From: Cryptomeria japonica
Lineage: Eukaryota > Streptophyta > Pinopsida > Cupressales > Cupressaceae
Assembly (NCBI RefSeq): GCF_030272615.1
Contig: NC_081413.1
Span: 448,672,538-448,736,537, forward strand
Direction of reading: 5' to 3'
Length of the DNA stretch: 64,000 bases
Position 1 is the first letter of the stretch; each line of letters opens with the position of its first letter. Positions 44,086 through 55,954 of the stretch are shown one piece after another. The position numbers and the translations under genes are program-made. Under the pieces are notes generated by a model that made no database searches, was not told the origin of the DNA, and was given only the letters and a program-made list of their open reading frames with translations.

Positions 44086-47000
44086 TTAAGCATAGTATCT
44101 ATGCAAGTGCATAGCGTTTATAGGGTCTTTAAGAGGCGTACCATCTACATCCGCTATTTTGTAAGCACCTGATCCATAATCTTCAATAACGATATACGGT
44201 CCAAGACAATTAGGACTAAATTTTCCCTTTTCTTCAGGTAAGGTATTCACATTGCGCTGATTCTCATAGAGCACTAAGTCACCCACTGAGAAGGAACGTT
44301 GAATAACCTTATCATTATAGCTTCATTGTAGAGTTTTGTGATACGCTTGAATATGCTCAAGAGCATTTATACGCTGTTCATCAAGCATCTCAAGCTATTG
44401 AAGTCTTTGTTCTCTATAGGAGTCATCATCTATTATACCTTTGAGAGAAACTCTAAGTAATGGAATCTCTAATTCTAAAGGCATAATAGCATCAGCACCA
44501 TAAACAAGATTATAAGGAGTAGTTCCCGTAGCAATTCGTACACTCATTCGGTAGGCCCAAAGAGCATAGATTAGCTGAGTACTCCAATCCTTACCATGCT
44601 TGTTCACGGTTTTGCGAAGAATTTTTTCGATTATTTTATTGGATAATTCGGCTTGACCATTTGATTGAGGATAGTATGGTGTAGAAAATCGATGTTTAAT
44701 ATGATATTTTTTGAGGAATTGCTTCACGTCTTTATTCTTAAATGATGTCCCATTATCAGAGATTATAGTGGAAGTTATCCCAAATCGAGAAATAATGTTT
44801 TCTAGAAGAAATCGACAAATCACTTCAGCAGTAGTAGAGCGAATGGGAACGGCTTCTACCCACTTTGTAAAGTAATCTGTTGTGGTTATAATGAAAGTAT
44901 GTCCTTTAGATGAAGGAGGAGAGATTTTACCAATGAGATCCAACCCCCATGCAGAGAAAGACCAAGAAGCTACCTGAGAATGGAGTTCTTGGGTAGGAGC
45001 ATGAATCAAATTATTGTGTTGTTGACATTGATGACATTTCTTAACAAATGAAAAAGAATCCTGCTGCATAGTTTGCCAATAATATCCCATACAAAGTAAT
45101 CTTTGAACCAAGGATTTACCTCCAAAATGCCCCCCACAAGCACCTGAATGCGCTTCTTCAAGAGCAATAGGGATTTCTGATTTGTTAAGACAGCGAAGGA
45201 GAAGACCGTTATAACCCCTTCGGTAAAGAACATTAGAAAGAATGATATACCTAGCGGACAACTTGCGAACTCTAGCCCTAGTGTTCCGACTAGCGGAATC
45301 AGGAAAGGTACCATCAGTCAAGTATCTTACGATATGTGAGTACCATTCATCTAAGTCTATGAAGTCGCAACATGTCACCAGGCTAGAATCATCTACAATA
45401 GCTGGAGAAGTAAGGTTGTGAATAACAAATTTAAGATCAACCACAGGGTCCTCTAAAGATACAAGAGAAGCCACACATGCCATTGCATCCGCATGTCGAT
45501 TATCTTTTTGAGGAACAGGTTCTATGGTGTAAGAATCAAATTTTTGTAACAAAGAGATAGCAAGGTCTTTATATTGTGATAACTTGTCTTGTTTTGCTTG
45601 ATACAGTCCTATTACTTGTCTTATAATTAGTTGAGAATCTCCAAAAATATGTATGTGTTTTATATTCAAAGCTAAGGCTGCCTTTATTCCTGCTATAAGA
45701 GCCTCATACTCAGCAATGTTATTGGTACATAGGAAATTGAGACGATAAGATAAGGGAATAGACTTCTTTGTTGGAGAAATCAGAACAACACCTGCCCCCG
45801 ATCCTGTACGACACTTAGAGCCATCAAAATACAACTCCCAAGTTTCATCTTTCTCTGTACAAAGAATGAAGTCATCAGGAAAAGACTCAGGGTTAGGGAA
45901 GGAGAAAGGTGAAGGGGCCTCAGCTAAGTGATCGGTCAACGCTTTCCCTTTAATTGCTCTTTGTGAAACAAATTTAAGGTCAAATTCAGTTAACATCATA
46001 ACCCACTTAGCTAGGCGTCCTGATAAATCAGTTTTAGAGAAAAGATGCTTCAAAGGATCAAACTTTACCATGACGTGGACTTCTGAGTTTAAGAGATAAT
46101 GTCTCAATTTCTGAGTCGCAAACACCAAGGCCAAGCATTGTTTTTCTATCGTAGAATATCGGGTCTCATAATCGAGTAAGGTACGACTTATATAATAAAC
46201 CGGACACTCCTTACCATCTTTATCATGTTGTGCCAATAATGCTGCAAGAGCATGAGAGGACGCAGCCATATAAAGAAGGAAGGGTTTAGAAGATTCAGCC
46301 GGTCGAAGGATAGGAGGATTAGCCAGATACATTTTTAAATCTTCAAATTCTTGCTGACAATCTTCATTCCATTGAAAAGTGATATTCTTTTTGAGAAGTT
46401 GAGTAAAAGGAAAAGTATGATCCGCAAGTTGAGATACAAACCTACGAATAGCTTGAATTTTTCCTTGTAAGCTTTTGAGTTGAGACACGTTTCTAGGAGG
46501 TGGCATGTTGATAATAGCATCTATTTTCTTAGTATCCACCTCAATCCCACGATGCAAAACTATGAATCCTAATAGTTTTCCACTATCCACACCAAAAACA
46601 CATTTTCGGGGATTCAAGCGCATGTGATATTTACGAATTCTTTCAAAGATTTGACGAAGGATCTTAATATGATCTATGCGAAGAATGGATTTGGCTAAAA
46701 CATCATCAACATAGTCTTCTAAAATCTTATGCATGTAATCGTGAAAGATAAGGGTCATCGCTCGTTGATAAGTTGCACCGGCATTTTTAAGTCCGAAAGG
46801 CATCATTATCCAACAAAACGTACCCCAAGGAGTGGTGAAAGTGGTTTTGAATTGATCTTGCGGGTTAATGAAAATTTGATTGTATCCTGAAAAACCATCC
46901 ATGAAGGATAAAAAGGCATGTCCTGCCGTAGAATCAACTATCATGTCAATGTTTGGAAGAGGGAAATCATCTTTTAAAGAAGCCTTATTTAAATCTCAGA

Positions 47001-49632
47001 AATCGGTACACATTCTTATTTTATTATCTGGTTTAGCCACAGCGACAATATTTGAAATCCATGGGGAATAATCAATAGGGCGGATAAATCTAGCCTCCAA
47101 TAACTTTTCAATCTCAGCCTTAACAAGCAGAGCCACCTTAGGATTCATTTTTCAAATCTTTTGTTTCACGGGCTTAGCATCAGGGACTAAGACAATATTA
47201 TGAGTAACAATCTTAGGATCTATACCAGGCATGTCAGAGTATGTCCAAGCAAAGATCTCGGGGAATTCATGCAATAAATCTTCATATTGTTTCTGTTCCT
47301 CTTCATCCAAACATTTTCCAATTTTAATAACTTTTTCTTCTTTGCAAGGATCCATCTGAACATTAGCGGTGTCACTTATGAGAAGATTACTTTGTTGAGT
47401 AGTATCCTTTAACTGAGGGAATTCTTTCACAATCTCATCATTATCAATCTCTTTTCCAAAATAGGCTTCAGTGTTCAAACAATAAGGGAGTCCCCTATTG
47501 TGGTGATAATGAGGAAGAGTATCATATGCTCCTAAAAATTCAGCTAAAGCATCATCGGTAGGGAAAAAATCAAAAGCACAAGCACACGAAGAATCCTCAT
47601 CAATGTGCTTGGGGTGTTGCATTGATAGAGATGTAGAGATAGTATTAACACTAATACATGGTCTCTTAGAAGCTTTAGTACGCTTGTAGGGATTATAGCC
47701 AAGTCCAAAGGCATAATTGTGAAGATTATTCTCTAGAGGAACTTTAATCCCTTGTTCGTGAGCGCCACAACCATTTCCATGATACCCATGCTTAGCAAAA
47801 ATGCGAAAACCACGACCATAACGATCAGCCATTTCAGAAAGAGAAGGCGGTTTTTCATAAGACAAAGAATCAAACTCTTCAGAATTAGAGGTATGAGGAG
47901 AAGAAGTTTGATAAGCGGCCACAAAATTATTACTCATAGGCTCAGGTAATGTTGATTGATTTTTAGCTTCTTCCTTCTTTTCAACTTTAAGCTCTCTAGA
48001 AGGAACCTTATATTCACCTACAAAGGTGGGATTAAAATCAAGGGATCCCCAATCGTCGTCTGCGAGAACCTTCTCAGGATCAAAATCCTCTTTATGTGTA
48101 GTTTCAAGTCGAGAAGAGTCTTCTTCAGGAGCTCCAGACTCGTCCAAAGAATTTTGATCATCAGAGAGTGAGGATTCATCAATAGGTATCTTATTTAAAG
48201 AATCATCACTAGATGAGGACGGCTTAGAAGAACCCCCTTTGGAAGTAGGTGTTTGTAAACAAGCTTGGAAATTAGTATCACCTATCAAGGTATATGTCTT
48301 ATTGTTATAGATAAACTTAACTTGTCTGTGCAATGTAGAGGGGACAACTTGCATACTGTGAATCCAAGGTCTCCCTAATAACAAGTTGTATGTTAGATTT
48401 CCCGACATAACATGGATAGGAGTAGGCAAAGTAACGGGCCCCACTGTGATGGGTAAGGTGAAAATACCTAATGAAGTTTTAGCCACATTATCAAAGCCTC
48501 GAATAGGACGAGAGTCCGGCTCAATTAGGGATGTATCCACATTCATCTTATGCAAAAGATTAATGCTACACACATTAAGACTAGAGCCATTATCTACTAG
48601 TGTTCGTCTTATAGCAGTGTCTTTCATGATAACCACAATCATCAAGGGATCATATTGATGTTGAATTTCACTAGTGGGCAACTCATCTTGGGTAAACACA
48701 ATTTGAGCTTTAGGATTCATCACAGAGTTAACCAAAGATGCTATATTACTAGATGTATTCGGTGGAGGAACATTCAAATATTTCAAGGCATCTTGTAACA
48801 TTCCATGATGAGTGGAAGAAGTTTGAATCAAATCCCAAAGGGATATCTTAGCAGGGGTAGCTTTAAGTTGTTCTATGAGATCATATTCCTTGCTAAGAAC
48901 TTGTGAAATACGTGGAGCTTGTGGAAGAATTGGTTGAGGATTCGGAAGAGAAACTGGAATAACAGGAGGAGGACTAGGCTGCCTATTATTTCTGGTATGA
49001 TAAGTATGGGCAACCGCATGATAAATCTCTCTAGTTATTTTCTTGGCATAACTATAAGGACTTATAGGTTTTCTTCCTTGCACGGTGATGATTGGTTTAT
49101 TTGGAGTACGAAAAGAATCATGATCATACCCTCCTTGGACAGTAAGGAGAGGTGATTTAGGAACTTGAAAGGTGGGAGAAGGATAAGCACCTTGGACTTT
49201 AAAGAGAGGCTTTTTATGCTCATTCAAGTTTATCATGTTAACCAATTTAGAAGTCTTGTTCTTGTTTAAAGATTTCGATAAAGACACAAAGTCATCAAGA
49301 GCATCATCCAACAAAGCATGATCATATCTATTAAAAGGTTTATCTTTTGATTCAAAAGGAGACATCTCCTCATAGAGGGGATTATTGAAAACAACCATGT
49401 TACTAGATTCAGTGGAAAAGTGGATAGGAATGTACCCTTGAGAGGACTCATTCAACTTATCTTTCTCATCACAACGAAATGGCATAGTAACAAGGTTTAT
49501 GAGTTTTTGGTAAAATGAAGGTTTGGCATCTTTAGGGTTCAAAAACTCATCTAAAGCTTCATCTAATTCATCTTGGCTATACTCATAATAATCATCATAA
49601 ACATGAACATTTTGCAAATAAAAGTCTGACAT
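44086..49632 (-). pseudogene. Gypsy-2 gag-pol polyprotein (four in-frame stops)
   Basis: Starts at the ATG at 49632 (MSDFYLQNVHVYDD), as in Gypsy-1. A single frame of about 1848 codons is interrupted only by stops at 47152, 46996, 44395 and 44323. The first two are CGA-to-TGA and the third CAG-to-TAG relative to sister copies. Domains in order: gag, protease (RTLVDNGSSLNV), G-patch-like segment (HGYHGNGCGAHEQG), RT with intact YVDD (DYVDDVLAKS), RNase H, archaeal-type RNase H (YFDGSKCRTGSGAGVV), integrase zinc finger (HSGACGGHFGG, then CHQCQQH), integrase core (WGLDLIG, ISDNGTSF, NGQAE) and C-terminus ending INAMHLHRYYA. No chromodomain is seen. The dual RNase H marks the Tat lineage. Confidence 0.92.
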
Positions 49633-49780
49633 TTTGAAATGAAAGTTGCATGAAAATTTAAACACACAATGCAAGGAAACACACTCTTTTTTTTTTTCCT
49701 TTTAATGAAAATGAAATGAAAAACACACTAAATCTAGATCTAGATCTAACAAATGCAATGCAAGAAGAAGCAATGATAGG

Positions 49781-49798
49781 TTCACGTCGGGTTCACCA
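49781..49798 (-). promoter_or_regulatory. Gypsy-2 primer-binding site
   Basis: Minus strand reads TGGTGAACCCGACGTGAA three bases after the LTR, identical to Gypsy-1 at 12253. Confidence 0.75.
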
Positions 49799-49801
49799 AA
49801 A

Positions 49802-51409
49802 TGTGTGGGAGAAAAAAGTGAGACTAGGTTAACATGCCCTAATCCTACCTCTTGTCACACATTACGGAATACGAAAGAGCCTAGAGGTATCACACAATTG
49901 GCTACTTCTTTTTGTGAAAGAGAGAGCCATGGGCTACCTATTAGGATTTCTATTCCTTCGTTCTATTTGAAAGGTAAGATTATGCAAGTTCAATTCCTAA
50001 CCCTAAAATGCAAGTATGAGCTAACAACAAGATTGCATAATTGAACTTAAGCAATGGAAAGCTGTAAACACAAGGATAAAACAAGAATGCAAATGTGTAC
50101 CCGGAGTCAAAATCTGAGTGGAAATGTTCGGGATGGGGGCGTGGGCGCCACTGTCCTGATTCCGCACCTGAAACTACTATTTTGCACTCTGGAAAACTGT
50201 CTGAAATGCTGTTTGTCAGGAGGACCAGGGCGCCCATCACCTCTGTCCCAGGGACTAGGGCGCCCCACGCCCCTGTCCTGGTATTCTGCTCTGCAATTTG
50301 GTGTGGGGTGCTGTCTCGACCTGCTTTTTCTGGATCTGCAACCTGCAGCGTCATCCGAGTCTCGAAACTTGCACTTATATTTGAAAAAGGTGTTTGGGCG
50401 GCTATATAGGGTTTTGCCTTAGTCAAACCCCCGCTTCGGTGATTTCCACCTCCACGAATAGCCAAGTTGTATTGTAAAAGTAATGTGTGCGCAGACCTTG
50501 TGTGTGTGCAAGATCTAAAATGCAAGTAACAAACTAGACCAACCTAGAAAGTAAACCCTAATTGCTTGTAAATGATAATGTAAATGCTCTAAATCAAGAT
50601 GCAAAGTGATCTAAAGCATGAATAAATGAGATATTGAAGCTCATGCAAAGACATGAAAACAATATGAAATCATACCCAACCCCCAAGGGAGAGGTACAAG
50701 CCAATCTTCAGTCAGTAATCTCCTATTGTTCTTCAATGTCTTCCAAGCCCTAAATGAATGAATAGATTTGATAAATGCTTGATAGAGGGATGTTGTAAGT
50801 TGTTGAAGTCTTCAAAGATCTACTCTTTCGCTGCATATGAGGTTCCTGAAAACAAAATTCCCATCCCTTCAAATGAAGAAAGAGAGCTCTTATGTATGAA
50901 ACCCTAGGTCGCAATTTCGTCTTTTGGCCAGCCTAGAGATTGAATATCCCGCCAATTTCTTGGGGTTAAGCTTTATTTTATGATTGGATCGCGCTCCTAA
51001 AATTTCAGGAAAAATGTCCGGGACCGTGTGCACTCCGGGCGCCATGGTCCCAACAACTTTTCACCAAATTTTTAGGGCCGTCAGATATGATGATTTTAGA
51101 GAGAATCCTGAAGTTACAGTTGATTTCAAGATGTTTTGACCCCCGAAATCAAGCCCCCAAGTTCAAAATAGGACTTAATTAGGGTTTTTGATTAGATGAT
51201 GTATTGGAGGAATCATATGAAAAGGGGCACACTTTAATGAAAGGGCCCGACTTTATGATGTGAAGGATGATGAAATTAGACCTAATTAATTTGATTAATT
51301 AAGTGCTAAAGGGGAAATATAATGTAAAATGCAACTGTGCCAAGGCGGGTGCTAAACTAGGTGTTAAATTGTACTGCTTTAGCAAGTGCGTACAATTTAT
51401 GACGTTACA
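49802..51409 (-). repeat. Gypsy-2 5' LTR
   Basis: 1608 bp, the partner of 38740-40391. It lacks one gcacctgaaact unit near 50165 and one GC-rich unit near 50235, which account for the length difference. It is followed by the target duplication AAAGG. Confidence 0.92.
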
Positions 51410-51414
51410 AAAGG

Positions 51415-52247
51415 CAACAAAGATGATAAAGGCATTATTGGCAAAATTCAAAGAAGACTCTTCCTCTACACCTATCAAAGGCACCATTGCCATTACCAAA
51501 GAGGAATCTGAAGCCCAAGAGGTAGCTATAACATTAAGCACCGAATTGCCTAAGGGAAAAATGTTGAAGAGAAAGAAACAGGACACATCAAAGGCCTCAC
51601 CGACTCCACCTCCAAAGTGGCCTAACACTAGAGCATCTGCAACTTCACCGAGTAAGAAAAAAAAGAGTGTTACTATTCCCAAGGTAACAAAGACCTACAA
51701 GAAATCTACTCAGAGACTCATTTTGGCAAAAGAGTCTAGTGACACTGAATCTGAGGATGCAAGCAAATTTCAGATTGTCAAGAGAAAGAAGGTAAATGTA
51801 CATAGTGTTGAAAACTTCTATGCTAATCTGAAGGAATATGGTGGATTTGGATCATTCAGATATGTCAAGTATGAAACCAGAAATAATGATGAAAAGAGAC
51901 AAATTGAAGAAGCTGTCATTTGCACACTTCTAAAATTTTGGTTGGCTCCATTGGAACAATTGGACCTAAGAAATGAAGAACACAAGATCAGGATGGACAT
52001 AATGACACTTTAGACATTATTCCTTCCTCATCTTTCATCCATCCAAGAACAGATCAATCGAGCCACTTCCTTATCTACTACATAAGAGGGAAGCACTCTA
52101 GATGGCTTAATATCATTATTGGTTGATATTCAAGCACATAATTCTTTAATGGACAGTGTAAAGGTTGCACTCTTTGTCGCTCTCACTAAAGCATGGACCA
52201 AGTACAAATCCATTTTTGACCAGTTACCACCCCCGAATGGTAATTAA
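51415..52247 (+). pseudogene. NA-2 second gene, 3' part
   Basis: Continues the frame of the 5' part (ATRK then ATKMIKALLAKFKEDSS). A Lys/Ser/Pro-rich region follows (KRKKQDTSKASPTPPPKWP, then PSKKKKSVTIPK) that resembles nuclear-localisation sequence, then a more ordered segment (NVHSVENFYANLKEYGGFGS). Stops at 52011 and 52080, final stop 52245-52247. The pre-insertion product would be roughly 670 residues. No family recognised. From 52248 to 52584 no coding sequence is seen, only several purine-rich tracts. Confidence 0.62.
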
Positions 52248-52587
52248 GTTTTTGATGTTTGTCAAAAAGGGGGAGTGATATAGTATTGGGGGAGTGTAGT
52301 ATTCAAAGTATCAAACAAAAGGAGTATAGTATACAAGGGGAGTATACCAAGTAGAGTAAGCAGAGTATCCAAGAGCAGTGAATTGAGCAGTAAACAAAAC
52401 AGTAAGCAAAGAATGAGAATAGATCACCGAGCATGCAAAATCAGAGTTTTGTACAATTTTATTGATAAGGAGAGTATATCTTCATTGACTATTGTATATA
52501 CTATTAGTATAGTCAAATTTTGCAAGTATATAGATTATTGAGTTATAACTTTGAAAGTAGTTTTTGTCAAACATCTCAACTAATGTC

Positions 52588-52597
52588 AAAAGGGGAG
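52588..52597 (+). promoter_or_regulatory. NA-2 polypurine tract
   Basis: aaaaggggag directly before the 3' LTR start TGTTACTAC. Confidence 0.75.
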
Positions 52598-52599
52598 AT

Positions 52600-53673
52600 T
52601 GTTACTACTTATCAAGTTACCATTAGTTTTATGTCAAAGTTATTCTATATACTCTAGTCAGTTATCTCTACTGCGATATTCATTTGGTATGCACAGTCTA
52701 GTCGGTTATTATAGAAAGTAGTCTTAGAGCATAGTATACACCAAGCTGTCTACCGAGTATCATTCCATGTCTACCGAGCAACAAAGATGACACACTGAGT
52801 TGTTATACACCGAGTGAAATGTGTTACTAGATTCATTGAACCTGGACATACATATGAAAATGTGTTACAAGATCAAGGAACATCTAACCATTATCACATT
52901 GGAAATTGCACTTAAAGATTGTGTATGATTTTGAGATCATCTAACCAATAAAATATTTTGCATGGTTATTCATTCGATAAAACATGTTTGTAAGATCGAA
53001 GCAATGAATGGATCACCGACATAAAAGATCTATTTATACAACATGGTTTAAGATCAGAAATATACAAGTAGCATGACAAAAAGGAAAAGATAGAGATATA
53101 TGAAGCAAGACATGTGAAAGCACTAAGTGTTATGACTGTTACAAAGACACAAAGGTCACTGAGAAGGATTTCAGAGAACAGTCAAAGAATAGAGTAAATG
53201 GAAGGGTTTACCGAGTTACTATATGGGTTATCGAGGTATGCTATAAGAAAGGTAACCTATTCTGAGCACATAGAATCTGCTATAACATTCCAGATGTAAA
53301 GTTGCAGATATTTGTAATAATTTTATTGTAATATTTTGAAGTTGTAAGAGAAACCTTTAATAGGGTAAAAGACTCTAATCAAGTCTATAAATTGTAAAAC
53401 CTTTAACTAGGTGTAGCATTTAGTTTAAGTGTTGTAAAATCCTTTAGCAAGGTAGATCTAACAGATCTTGATACTCCTAATAGGGTAAGCTATCAAAAAT
53501 AGCCAAACATGTAGCTCTAACTGAGCAACCTTTATTATTGTAGTAGTGAAGTTGTGGGTGTCATCCCCACTGCAGTTTTTCTCTCTAACCAAGAGTTTCT
53601 ACATAACCAAAATATATGTGTTATGCAGTGAATCATGTATGATTGTTATCTATTTATTTTAGCTTTATATTAT
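52600..53673 (+). repeat. NA-2 3' LTR, interrupted by Gypsy-3
   Basis: Matches the 5' LTR from its first base to tttatattat, where Gypsy-3 begins. The 5' LTR continues there with gttactacactattcag, so the last ~115 bp should lie beyond the right edge. Confidence 0.87.
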
Positions 53674-55333
53674 TGTGTGGGGGAAAAAGCGAGACTAGGT
53701 TATCATGCCCTAATCCTACCCTTTGTCACACATTACGGAATACAAAAGAGCCTAGAGGTATCACACAATTGGCTACTTCTTTTTGTGAAAGAGAGAGCCA
53801 CGGGCTACCTATTAGGGTTTCTATTCCTTTGTTGTAATTGAAAGGTAAGATTATGCAAGTTCAATTCCTAACCCTAGAACGCAAGTATGAACTAATAACA
53901 AGATTGCAGAATTGAACTTAAACAAGGGAAAGCTGTAAGTACAAGGATAAGACAAGAATGCAAATGCGTACCTGGAGTCAAAATCTGAGTGGAAATGTTT
54001 GGGACGGGGGCGCGGGCGCCACTGTCTTGATTCTGCACCTGAAACTGCACCTGAAACCACTGTTTTTGCACTCTGGAAACTGTCTGAAATGCTGTCTGTC
54101 AGGAGGACCAGGGCACCCAGCGCCTCTGTCCCAGGGACCAGGGTGCCTAGCACCCCTGTCCTGGCAGGACCAGGGCACCCCACGCCCCTGTCCTGGTATC
54201 TTTCTCTGCAATTTGATGTGGGGTGCTGTATCGACCTGCTTCTTCCGGATCTGCAACCTGCGGCGTCGTCCGAGTCTCGAAACCTGCACTTATATCTGAA
54301 AAGGATGTTTGGGCGGCTATATAGGGTTTTACCTTAGTCAAACCCCCACTTTGGTGATTTCCACCTCCACGAATAGCCAAGTTGTATTGTAAAAAGTAAC
54401 GTGTGTGCAGACCTTGTGTGTGTGCAAGATCTAAAATGCAAGTAAGCAAACTAGAGCAACCTAGAAAGTAAACCCTAATTGCTTGTTAATGATAATGTAA
54501 ATGCTCTAAATCAAGATGCAAAGTGATCTAAAGCATGAATAAATGAGATATTGAAGCTTATGCAAAGACATGAAAACAACATGAAATCATACCCAACCCT
54601 CAAGGGAGGAGTACAAGCCAATCTTCAGTCGGTGATCTCCTATTGTTCTTCAATGTCTTCCAAGCCCTAAATGAATGAATAGAATTGATAAATGCTTGAT
54701 ATAGAGATGTTGAATGTTGTTGAAGTCTTCAAAGATCTACTCTTTCGCTACATATGAGGTTCCTGAAAACAAAATTCGGATCCCTTCAAATGAAGAAAGA
54801 GAGCTCTTATGTATGAAACCCTAGGTCATAATTTCATCTTTTGGCCGACCTAGAGATTGAATATCCCACCACTTTCTTGGGGTTAAGCTTTATTTTATGA
54901 TTGGATCGCGCTCCTAAAATTTCAGGAAAAATGTCCGGGACCGTGTGCACTCCGGGCGCCATGGTCCCGACAACTTTTCACCAAATTTTCAAGGCCGTCA
55001 GATATGATGATTTTAGAGAGAATCCCGAAGTTACAGGTGATTTCGAGATGTTTTGACCCCCGAAATCAAGCCCCCAAGCTCAGAATAGGGCCTAATTAGG
55101 GTTTTTGATTAAGTAGTGTATTGGAAGAATAAAATGAAAGGGGCACGCTTTAATGAAAGGGCCTGACTTTATGATGTGGAAAATGATGAAATAGAACCTT
55201 TAGACCTAATTAATTTGATTAATTAAGTGCTAAAGGGGAAATGAAATGCAAAATGCAACTGTGTCAAGGCGGGTGCTAAACTAGGTATTAAATTGTACTG
55301 CTTTAGTAAGTGCGTACAATTTATGACGTTACA
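53674..55333 (-). repeat. Gypsy-3 3' LTR
   Basis: 1660 bp, TGTGTGGGGG to GACGTTACA. It has the same GC-rich units (about 54100-54200), the TATATAG word near 54318 and a gggcgccatggtcccga motif near 54955. Confidence 0.92.
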
Positions 55334-55351
55334 TTTAGCCCCCACTTTAGC
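55334..55351 (-). promoter_or_regulatory. Gypsy-3 polypurine tract
   Basis: Same sequence and position as in Gypsy-2. The ~600 bp that follow (55352-55954) show no gene and probably include the upstream region of the PMD gene. Confidence 0.75.
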
Positions 55352-55954
55352 GGTCATATGAGTACTACGTGCATATGCAAGCTAAAGTACAGAAAGTAAA
55401 CATCATTTGAAAAAGGATATATCCATAAGTTGTCGGACGAAGCCCCCAGCGGTATCTGCAGTACACAGTTAGGAACCGCACCCTACAAAACACATGTTAG
55501 ATCACAAAATCACCTAATGCTTACTAAGGAAGGTGATGAAATTTGCGAGTAGCTATATGCCCCCCCTGTTTCGACTTGCTTATTAGGGAGGTGAAACAGG
55601 GTAGCATGTTTACTTACGACAAATTGTGTAAGAGAGTATTGATGAGGGATGTTCACTGAAAAGGCTTCATCAGAGCACTTTTTGGAACATCTCGAGAGTA
55701 GGGGAATGAAAATATGATTCCTACACAACAAACGGTTTGAAAATCACCTCTCCCAAACTCAAGTTATGATGAAATGAGTGAAAGAGGAAAATTAGGGTTT
55801 TGAAAGTAAATGTAAAGGAATGAACGTATATACCTTGAAAGAGACATTTGCATTTGTCACTTTGTTGATTCTGAGTACTGTTCATTGTAGCGGAGCCCAC
55901 ATAGCCATCATCATGCCTTCATGATGACCGGAGTATCCCACGAGGATTGAGATC

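Larger units (their letters stand above)
38740..51409 (-). mobile_element. Gypsy-2, complete Ty3/gypsy Tat-type element with antisense PMD gene
   Basis: 12.67 kb flanked by AAAGG at 38735-38739 and 51410-51414. In element order (minus strand): 5' LTR, primer site, gag-pol with two RNase H domains and integrase, an antisense PMD gene, purine tract and 3' LTR. It is inserted in the second gene of NA-2. Gag-pol has four stops in one continuous frame; the PMD gene is also broken. Confidence 0.93.
34412..53673 (+). mobile_element. NA-2, large non-autonomous LTR element (with Gypsy-2 inside)
   Basis: Bounded by a 5' LTR (34412-35600) and a 3' LTR starting at 52600, which is interrupted by Gypsy-3 at 53674. 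Without Gypsy-2, the internal part is about 4.3 kb. It has a primer site, a coiled-coil/zinc-knuckle protein, a second protein of unknown function, several purine-rich tracts at 52260-52345 (such as caaaaagggggag) and a final purine tract. No protease, integrase, RT or RNase H sequence is present, so it needs helper enzymes. Confidence 0.82.
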
